This document shows, piece after piece, positions 35,345 through 44,211 of a DNA stretch of 64,000 nucleotides. The position numbers and the translations under genes are program-made. Position 1 is the first letter of the stretch, and every line of letters starts with the position of its first letter. Location of the stretch: assembly GCA_900155495.1 (NCBI GenBank), contig FTLJ01000124.1, positions 1 to 64,000 of the forward strand. The letters run 5' to 3'. Source of the DNA: Porogramme epimiltina. Taxonomy: Eukaryota > Basidiomycota > Agaricomycetes > Polyporales > Polyporaceae. A model generated the notes under the pieces. That model did no database searches. It had not been told where the DNA came from and saw nothing but the letters and a program-made list of their open reading frames with translations.

Positions 35345-35640
35345 ACTCATCGATAAATGCCAGGTGAGCATCACGAACTATGCGCAATGTGTCCAGATAT
35401 GACAATGCGAATACGCACCATCGGAATGACGTATGCTATAGAATTGCCTTCGAAGGGTTCAATTCACCGCCCAGATGCTCCAATTCCCTGATTCTCCGCG
35501 TCTTGGACGGAGGCTGCATCGTGATTTGGGATTGCACTGAAGCTTGTAAGTATGCTACGGACACCATTGTTGCGTTGGGTTTTGTGGGGAAGCAGGTTGC
35601 GAGTCCATCATGCTATGGGTAGGACGTCTTGGGACTCGAG
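35345..35640. repeat. Spacer repeat R1, copy 3
   Basis: Partner of 23330-23600 and 31600-31860. The minus strand reads LSYLDTLRIVRDAHLAFIDE and, after an in-frame stop, TRRIRELEHLGGELNPSKAIL on the upstream side. Suggests a decayed unknown gene. Confidence 0.45.
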
Positions 35641-36037
35641 AACAGTGAAGTTGGTGCAACACCGTACAGTCAGGCTCAACGAGTCATCATGCATCAGCGC
35701 TCAGCCATGGTGCCGCGTGATTGCCATATTTGGTACTGAGTTTAGCGCGGGTCAGCCCGCTTCAACAAAAATGCGTGTTTCCCATCTCTTATGCAAACGG
35801 CTGTAGCAGAGTAGCAACTAGGCTCGTATTAGCAGGGTGCGTCTCATAGATATATGTGAAGAATGTAGTCGTAAATAAATAGTAAGGAACAACAAATGTA
35901 CACCGGATAGTACGATAGAAACAAAAGCGGATACCAAGAAGGCAAGGATGCGACTCGGAGAACTGACACATACAAGATAAATACATACAAAATCGCGCCA
36001 TCATGTCCTACGTAGGATACGCCGATTCTCCACTACA

Positions 36038-37427
36038 CTATCCTTCGTACTCTGGGAGACTGTCGGGGCGCTGCACCCTGCCATTCAGTTGTTGCACAAC
36101 CCTCCGTAATTCCTCCACCTGCTCCCGTATCCCCATCGTGTCTTCCGTCGCGGACAAGGACAGACTTGGGGCTGAAGAAGACCTGGCTGGAATGGCAACA
36201 TCGGAAACGAATGACAGCTGGCGAGAGGCAGGTGTCACCTGTACCGCTTGGGGACGGCTAGGGGGGAGGAGATATGGCAGTGAGGTAGTAGTCGCTGTGG
36301 CGAGCGATGCCCGATGCCCGGATCTAGGAAGGGACTGTGTAGGAAACGGCACTACGTATACTAGCGATCTCTCCGCGTCAATTAAAGGTGACGGCGAGTG
36401 CGATTTGATAGTCCCTGGGCCGGAGGCCGCTGAGAGAGACGACGTCTCGGAGAGGGTATCTTGGTTGCAATGGGAGGTTGACCTCGTCTCGAACCAGTCT
36501 TGAAGAGTATTGGATGGTTTCTTCTCGGTAGAAGCAGCGCGCTTCCGTGAACGCTGGTAGAGGAGGAACACAACGATGACGGCGACGGCTATGCTACTAA
36601 GGACAGCGCTGACGATGAGTGTGGCGATGGAAGCTTTGTTACTTGTGCTGTCGTTGTCGTTTCCGTCTTTGTTCCCTCTGTCCCCACTGGTTGGGACGCT
36701 TGAGATACTTGTGAACGTGATGCTTACAATGCTCGTGCTTGTGATGTTTGTGTTTGCAGGCTTCTTTCCAGATCCACCATTCCCTTCTGTTCTTCCTCCG
36801 CCATCTCCTATACTGACGTTTCCTCCCTTCCCACCGTTCACGCCGTTCCCGGCTGTCACTGTGTCATTTGAGAAACTTCTTCTGACAGAAACATTGGACG
36901 ATATTGACATGGTCCTGCGGCTAAGCACGAGGATGCTAGTCAGTGAGGAGTTTTCAAAACCAGATGGTACTGGTTTACTTACGCCAGTCGGATTAGGCGC
37001 GAGGACTTTACACCAAGGCTCGTCCTAAAGATGGGAAGATGAGCAGAGAAGGGCATCTAGCTCTCTGCGATTGTGCTTACCCTACGATGCTGTTGGTGGG
37101 AGCATCAAAAGACGTCTTGTGGTTGACGTGATAGCATGCAAATTCTCCCGGAGTGGTATCACTCGCTGCTATTGCGCGCATTCCTGGGGTAAACTTGTCA
37201 TCAGTCGTAGCAATCGCCACACTCGTTCCTCTGAACATTGGCCATGACAATGGCAGGTGCTTGATGGTATGTGTAGTTTTGTGCAATGCGCTCAAGCATA
37301 AGGAGTGTTTGACCAAGGGGGTGCTAGCAGGAAAGAACTCTTGACTAGTTGTTACTCTGCGAGCGAGACCGATTATGAGAGAGACGAGCAGGAGGAGCCG
37401 CACGGCGGTGGCCACGGAGTGCGACAT
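36038..37427 (-). CDS. D5: signal peptide, short Gly-rich ectodomain, TM helix, conserved tail (enzyme-less GtaA derivative)
   Basis: Start ATG at 37427: [25 protein letters not shown], then EFFPASTPLVKHSL. Exon 1 continues LPLSWPMFRGTSVAIATTDDKF, the class II fusion. The second exon is TSLGVKSSRLIRL; the last exon begins RRTMSISSNVSVRRSF. The Gly-rich part is the shortest of the family (about 28 residues, 36767-36853), followed by a Thr/Ser region. The TM helix is IATLIVSAVLSSIAVAVIVVFLLY, then [34 protein letters not shown] and the end LPEYEG. About 410 residues. The cytoplasmic part is nearly the same as that of D4 while the ectodomain differs in length, so the two parts evolve at different rates. 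Confidence 0.75.
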
Positions 37428-37483
37428 GGAGTTAGACGGTGTAGAATGGCAGGAGTGAATGGCTGGACCGGGGGCATCCCAGC

Positions 37484-37493
37484 CTTTATAGAA
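37484..37493 (-). promoter_or_regulatory. Class II TATA box of D5
   Basis: TTCTATAAAGG on the minus strand about 60 bp before the ATG at 37427. Confidence 0.5.
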
Positions 37494-38819
37494 AAATTCA
37501 GGCCGGCGTTATAGGCACTCACCGTGTCGTCAATTTACCCATTCCGGAAGAGTGGGTAAGTTTCATGTGCTTGGTCTTTCGGCGTACAGTCCGAAAACTT
37601 GCAGTTCTCACTGAAGCGCCACCCTATGAACCTCATTTGTTGGTGCTTCACTGTGCCGCCACCAGACCGTAGCAAACGCTTTGACTGTGCACGGCAAACC
37701 AGGTTTCCCATAACGATACAATGTCAGGCTGTTGTTTAGATCGCTTCCGGTACTAAGTCGTCGCGGCCTGATGGGCCGTGTATGATTGTAGACTTCGACT
37801 CTGCATTGGTATCTCACTCCTCCGATCCGCTACTTCCAATTTGGATCAGTTATAATCATTCTAGTAGACTGCATTAACTCTTACAGAAGGACCTAGATAA
37901 AATTGTACACGATGCCGCAGGGCGAGGATATACCTGCAATGAGCACATAGTATGAGTCTCGCAAGACATCCCCGTAAGCATTCGGCGGAGAATTAGGTTG
38001 TTTCTGCCGGCGCCGTGATCACTGTCCCTCATGAGCAGGTAACTTCTTACCTACTTGCGGCAGGCCAAATTTAGAATCCATCGTGCGGGATGAATGGAGC
38101 GGATTGGTGTTTCACCGGGTTCCCGTTGAGTTGTTCTGGTCAACTTCTATGATTGGCTCCGCGCGAGCGTTTTCTCTATGGATAGGTAGTCCGATTGTAA
38201 CCATTCTAACCTGAAGCGTCGGCAAGTTAGCAAATATGCGGACGAACTGTGTTGAAATCCAGTGCAGTCATAGAAACAACATATCGCGAAGTATACGCTT
38301 AATTTGCATAGCCTGCTGTGAGCGAGAATTGCCACGAGAGGAGATAAATCCAAACCGAGGCGGCACAAGCAACACATCTGATCATACCCACCAATGGATG
38401 CGAAGGGTCGGAGATGATGTAGTCCAAATAGACAAGTAGATACCTGCATGTAAGCACAAAAGACTTAGCTATGTGATCAATTTATCGCCCATAGCACTCA
38501 CCCGAGCGGTCATCTTTCCAGAGCGAGTGCTCCAGTGGTAGCGGCCGATTTTCAAGCTGTTCCGCCGTCGGTAGAGACTCGATCTAGCGTTCAACGTAGA
38601 ACCTGCAATTCCATAAGGAGCCCAGCCTCAGAGGTCTTTGAAAGTGGAAGCGTTTCTATGACGCATTGTTCATTAAAGAGCCGAGTAGGTGCCTTGGCAC
38701 CATAACTCGTGATCGGATACTGAGAAGTTGCGACGACACGCCAATAATATTGCACTTTGGTAGGGCGAAGACAAGAGTGCGTATGATTTTCGCGCTTGAA
38801 TGTGTTAAGAGGCGGAATG

Positions 38820-38980
38820 CAAGTCGTGCCACGGTGCATGTCAATGGTGAGCAGGAGGCATTCAAGGTTTTGTGGAGGAATTTGGCAAACGCTGGGTCAG
38901 GTAGCCGCCGGGAGTCATTGGCAACATTCCATGATTATATAAGCGTCAGCGAGACCAGCAGGGCGCTTAGCTGGAGCCTG
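38820..38980. repeat. Spacer repeat R2, copy 3
   Basis: Matches 34600-34750 closely and 28340-28490 more weakly; includes TGATTATATAAGCG. Confidence 0.6.
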
Positions 38981-39337
38981 GTGCCGATCGAATTTTTCTC
39001 TGATTTTCTCTAACCCCCGACATGTGACAGCAGCTCGAGACAAGTCTGCATATCGAAAGGCGACGTATATGTGATGCATATGAGGTGCAGCCAGGTGCAC
39101 AGCCAAGGCTATCGACGCCGCCGCTTAAAAGCTAAAGGCAGTGGGACCTTTCGTTGGCCACCGCTCGGCGCTCATTGCAGGCTATGTCCATGTAGCAACC
39201 ACTAAACCGGGAGTCGCTGTGTCGATTCTTCAACGAACACATCCAGTGTATGGCCTATACTGAGACTCGCGTTACCGCAAACGCCGAACCTCGATAAATT
39301 GTCTATGCAGTATATCTCGGGTACTCCAGGTGGCCTC

Positions 39338-42300
39338 TCAGAAGCCCTGATCCTCCTGGTACACAGGCGGTGGCTCAGAACGTTCCTGTCTGATCCGCTC
39401 CATCACCCGCCGTAGGTCCTGCACCTCAGCTCGAAGTCCTACTACGTCATCTGTCTCCGGTATTGAATGAATTGCCGTACTTGCATCATAGTCGGAACCG
39501 GCGTCTAAGCGAGCGGGCAAGACCTGCGGGCTTGCGATCTCGACAGGATGCCAAGATGCCGCCACTGTTGCCGCTGCGCCTAGGGAACCCTTCGAGTGCG
39601 ACGACGGACTCCTGGAAGAGCCAGAATAGAACCTGCTCGTGCTGGCCGACCCAGTTTCTTGGGTCCTCGTCATCTGGGAAAGCGACGGGGGTCTCCCCCT
39701 CATGGCCTCGGTAACAAACAGCGTCTGATCTGCGTAACCTAGACGTACTGCACGCCTGCGTCTCCGAACAAAGAAGATCACGGCAGCGACAGCAGTCGCA
39801 GTCACCACAGCTCCGCCGAGGACGCCGCCCACGATAATCCTAGTGTTTGATCTAGGAGTGCCATTACCAAGTCCATTAGGGGGTAGCTGAGGTTGAAGAC
39901 CAGTCGTTTGGTTGGATATAATTTGGTTGGAAAGACTAGATTACACGGAGTGAGCTGTAATGATAACATTGAACTTGTTCCCAGGAACTCACGTCAAGGC
40001 CAAATGCGAAAACATTGAGCCCACAGTTGACCTGCCATAACATTGAGTATAAATGGATACATGCCAGTCAGACGAATCACGCACCCTGCAGCTCCATTGG
40101 CAGGAAGAGTTCCAGTGCCGTTATTGTTGTAGATGTCCAGTAACGCTCCAATAGTCGTGTTGGAGTTTGCTCTGTTCCAAACTCCTTGCGTTAACATGTC
40201 GCGAACATTCGGGTCCGTCACAGCCGCCGCGGTGAACAGGAGAGATGCTGTGAGCAGTTCATGTAAGGGCATATGGAACATGAACATATGAGGACCGACC
40301 AGTGCTGGCCTTGACCGGCTCTGTGCTGTCTTCGGCGAGGCCGAAATTCGGACCTAAACCGTGCCGGTCAGTGTTGTCCGTATTTCTAATTATCGACATT
40401 TGAGATATACCAGAGACAAGGCGGGTCCCCAGGTACTTTGTATGACCGTCGAGCACCTAGGTCAATATATAATCAGTCTGATAGAACAACCACAGAATAT
40501 ACTCTTCCTCACCGATGTCGGGACTAGATTCGTCCCGAGAAGAAGGTCGGCGTACAGGTTCCATGCTAACGACCAAGAACTACTGTCACCGAAGGTACCG
40601 AGGATTTGCTTCCCGTCCGAGGCGAGTCCTGTGGATAACCATTGGTCCATTAAGTTCGAAGCATTCCTCTTTCATGAAAAGAGAGTAAGAATAGAGTTCA
40701 TGGGGCGGGAAATATGGACACTTACTTCATACGTTTGCATGTCACCATCGTTCCCAGTCACGCGGCTGATCTCGGCCATAGCCCGAATCCCGATGACGCC
40801 TTTCAGGTAAAGGTTGGTGGAATTCCTCGTCAATTGGTCTGTGGGTATTCTAGCATTGGAGTAAGATAGGGATTGTGTGCAGAAGAAAGAAACCCATACT
40901 GATTCTCGAATTCATTCGAGGTCGATACCGTTTGCACGAGGTAATCCGCCCAATGTTTCGCCAACACATACTGATAGATATTGAGCGATATGTCCTGGGA
41001 TGTACAGAGAGGGGCAACATACGTGTTGAATGAGGAGAGAACTATCGCCCGAAAACCGAGCGTGCGCATACATGACGATAAGCATAGTTCCTGCATCTAC
41101 GAATTGGTTAGAATACTACAAGCCGAGACAATGTGCTATCACTCACTGTCTATCCCCGTGGTCCCATCATTTGCGCGGCCCGCAGATGGAAATGGGTACG
41201 ATCCTCCTAAAGGGGGTAAGTTCAGGGGTTCCACGAATCTACATTCACTTGCCAACATCGGTCAGTGGATATTGCTGACTAGTCAAAGTGTCTTGTGATT
41301 CAAGCATTGGCTTCAGAATTCCGGATAAAAGCGAGGCATTGAAGTAGAGGTATGCTGGGAGCGCTTGATAGATCCTTTCCACGGCATTGACCCGCCTTGG
41401 GGATACAGTCAATCCATGTCAGAACATTAGAGAGTGAAATGGAGGCGTACCCGGTCGTGTCACCACCAATATCCTTGATGAAGATCTTAACGTCAGACTC
41501 ATTCAAACTCCCGCCTCCGTTGCTTTGCAGAACGGTGATGTCCATCGATCCCATCACCTGTCGTGCCGCTAATGATACTAGGTCCACGTAGTTCGAGGAT
41601 ATCTTTCCTGCATCATTGATGATATTTTCGTCAAGACTTTGTGCTCTATCTAGAGCCGCTGAAAAATCCTGCACAAACGCATCGATCTGCACAAGTCAGT
41701 GTCAACGTCTGTATCACCGTGGTCTGAATGGGACTCACTGCCAATCCAATTGTCGAGTACTGAGTGAAAAAATACTGTCTCCGAGTCTCCACGATACCAG
41801 AGGCGTTTTGAAAGACGATGGATGGATCTCGGACATAGCCCACCGACCACGTCACCGGATTTGCCGTGCCTGTAATATCATGTAGGTCGATGGAGAACGC
41901 AACTACTGTGAGGCCTCTGTAAAAATTGACAGGCTTGCATCATGAACAAAACTTCGTCGACGGGGTAAGGCGTACGAGAGTATAGACGCTGAACCTGGTG
42001 TTGCCGGAGTATTCGTTAGTGTACCATTGTTGATGAACCGATGACGAGCGGTGATCTGGTCGTCGACCTGCCATGTTACGTCGGGACCCTATCGCAGCCA
42101 CCAATGTTAGCATTAGCATTGCACACAGATAGACGTGAACACGCACTTCCGGCATAGCGTAGTATAAAGTACCATCGGACATCTGATCGTTGGTCTCCGT
42201 GCCCTCTGGGTTGACGATGGATATCTGATGGTAAATACTAGATCCCACGACTTGGCCACCTTTCCATGTCGGAATATCTTGACCCCTGTTGCCAGACGCC

Positions 42301-42973
42301 CATTCTATACGTAGGTGTTCGTTAGCCTGGTAATCAATTGACAACGGCATTGCCCTCACCTGTGGATATATCGGAGTAAATCTGAACAGAATGTGCCGCA
42401 CCATCGAGAGAAAATGCCTCAACAGAGACGTACGAGAATGGCATGGACTGCTTGACCAAATCCGATGGCTGCCACGTCACGCGACGCATGCGGCATGAGT
42501 AATTGTAGAGCAGGGGCCGCTAGGGAGGGATACTTACTTCAATGGGGGATAAGAAGGTAACAGTGACATTCATAGGGCCAGCCGTCATCACGTATATGGA
42601 TCGAGTCGGGGTAATCTGCATGTTCGTAGGATGGATGACCAAGGTCGGGTTTGTGCGAGGCGCGTTTAGTCCAAGCCAAGAATACGAGATGTTATCCACC
42701 CGGATGCTCCCTGTCCATTCCATGACCTCCTGAAATGTAGTTTCATAACGCTGCTTCAGTGAAAAGCATGGCGATGCGTACCTTCTGTGTCCAGAACACA
42801 GGCGACGAGACCGAAAGGGGGGACTGTCCATCTGCAGCATTATGCCATGTGCTGAGATAAGGGGTGCGCACGGCCAAGGGGATGCTAGCGGGGAAGAACG
42901 TCTGAACAGTGCTACGTTGACCGTAAGCCAGCAGTACAACGTTGAGGATGACGGAGAACGTGTAGAGTAGCAT
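39338..42973 (-). CDS. Membrane-anchored glutaminase A-like protein, copy E
   Basis: Start ATG at 42973. Signal peptide MLLYTFSVILNVVLLAYG, then TFFPASIPLAVRTPYLSTW. It follows copy A exon by exon: EWTGSIRVDNISYSWLGL, MTAGPMNVTVTFLSPIE, ARQVMGSMDITVLQSN, SDVKIFIKDIGG, GVIGIRAMAEISRVTG, FGDSSSWSLAWNLYADLLLGT and VTDPNVRDMLTQGVWNRANSNTT. The TM helix is IIVGGVLGGAVVTATAVAAVIFF, then RRRRR. The tail shares VAASWHPV with copy A, then DDVVGLRAEVQDLRRVMERIRQ and the end PPPVYQEDQGF (PPxY). All exons are open. A GC-AG intron lies at 41207-41252. Copy E is the sister of copy A but lies on the other strand at the far end of the array. Confidence 0.88.
41207..41252 (-). other. GC-AG intron in copy E
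   Basis: The minus strand reads CCGATGTTG then GCAAGTG and ends CTTTAG. Splicing restores DVGGSYPFPSAG. Same position as the GC-AG introns of copies A and B. Confidence 0.6.
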
Positions 42974-44211
42974 AAGCCGAGGTTTGGAGGGCAGCCAGTG
43001 TCCAAGGGAGCTGGGAAGTTTTTTATCTGGCCCTGTAGGGCGATAAATGTGTTAACGAGGTTCAGACTGCAATGACTCACAACAAGGCTGTGGCCACACG
43101 GGGCCGTGACCGCCCCAAGCAGTCCATACGCTGCCTCTGTGATATGAGGTGAGGTGAAGTCAAGGAATTTGTTTCACCTGCCACGATTGTATTGATGAGC
43201 ATGCCAGTATTGCGAAGTGAGAGGTTGAAAAGTTCACACCACGCCCACGCGCTGGCAGCTAGAGGCAATTCATATCGAAGCTAGGCTAAGGTACTTGGAG
43301 ATGCTACGACTTTGGTCGTCCTCTCTTTCTCCCGCGATTTGAGCACAAACCACGTTCAAATGCCCTGTGAGGAAGCAGGCTGTGAGGTCCTCTCGACGAA
43401 GCGCAATGATCATTGATGACTGGACCAGCGTGTTGAGATAAAGCTGTACCGTGACGGTCTTCGATGGGCGGCCGAACAACGGCGCAGAGGGGATGGCTCC
43501 GCTCTCGATCGGACCCAGGATCCTGCTGTAGGACGACAGATTAGTCGAGACTCTCCTTCGAATGCTCAATGGAACGTGCCCAGTTTGCCACGAGAGCTTC
43601 GCAAGACTTTCAAATCCTGCGGGACGTGCGGTGGTCATGGCGCTGCCACCTCAGTTATTAACAGCACACCATGTTCCGTGCGGTGTTAATATTGATGCTC
43701 GAGTTTGTGAGAGATCTTGGTAAAACTGGAACGCGGTCGCCGAGCTGAGGGTGCAAGGATATGCACGACTAGTAGGCATGTTAGATGTTGATTGAGTTAA
43801 CAAGAGCCGCCTCCCAAGAATCGCTGTTTTGGAGCGGAGTTTGATTTGGATTGAAGCTAAAAGTGATCACCCCTGACTCCGATTACTAGTTAATTGATTC
43901 GATCGTCCGCACAACACATGAAAACCCGCTCGAGAGGTGGTGGCATAGCCCACCTAGTGCTGTCCGCTGAGGTCTGGCTCCATATTCACCTATTCATTGC
44001 AGTGAATGGCGGTGGATGCCTGCGCACCGCCGGCCAATGCCATCGTGGTTCGGCAAGGAAGTCGATGATACAAGCGTTCTATTTCGCCGCAATCCATCCG
44101 AGACTTGCCGCCAGCTAATCAATGCACTACCCAGCCACCTTGAGGCAGTCATTTGATGAACCTCCTGCGAAGGTTTCATGTACATAGCAAGGCATAAGAA
44201 TCGCGGGTACA
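42974..44211. other. Intergenic region between copy E and the SDR gene
   Basis: About 1.2 kb with the promoter of copy E (GATAAAAAAC on the minus strand near 43020) and the 3' flank of the SDR gene. A minus-strand ATG frame of 122 codons (43270-43638, MTTARPAGFESLAK...) has moderately protein-like composition. I recognise no family, so it is only a possible small or broken gene. Confidence 0.4.

Larger units (their letters stand above)
34141..36037. other. Spacer between D4 and D5 with repeat copies and a tail fragment
   Basis: About 1.9 kb. TTCTATAAAGG (minus strand, around 34197-34206) is 60 bp before the D4 ATG. 34.55-35.3 kb duplicates 38.76-39.54 kb downstream of and into the 3' end of copy E. 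At about 35.34 kb this joins repeat R1. 35.6-36.0 kb matches 32.2-32.6 kb. Confidence 0.5.
37428..39337. other. Spacer between D5 and copy E
   Basis: About 1.9 kb. TTCTATAAAGG (minus, about 37484-37493) precedes D5. The next part repeats the D2 and D4 upstream regions. 38.6-39.3 kb holds repeat R2 and the 3' flank of copy E. A plus-strand frame at 38666-39013 is open for 115 codons, but its homologues at 28.4 and 34.6 kb are not open in that frame, so I do not call it a gene. Confidence 0.45.

Noticed and set aside
38666..39013. 115-codon open frame with ATG in the D5-E spacer
   Set aside because: The homologous spacer copies at 28.4 and 34.6 kb do not keep this frame, so it is a chance opening within repeat R2.
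7587..43000. Transposable element origin of the array
   Set aside because: No reverse transcriptase, transposase, integrase, long terminal repeat or terminal inverted repeat text was found in the spacers. The repeats follow gene boundaries and fit segmental duplication.
43270..43638. 122-codon minus-strand ATG frame between copy E and the SDR gene
   Set aside because: No recognised domain, no promoter, and no homologue within the window. Not strong enough to call a gene.
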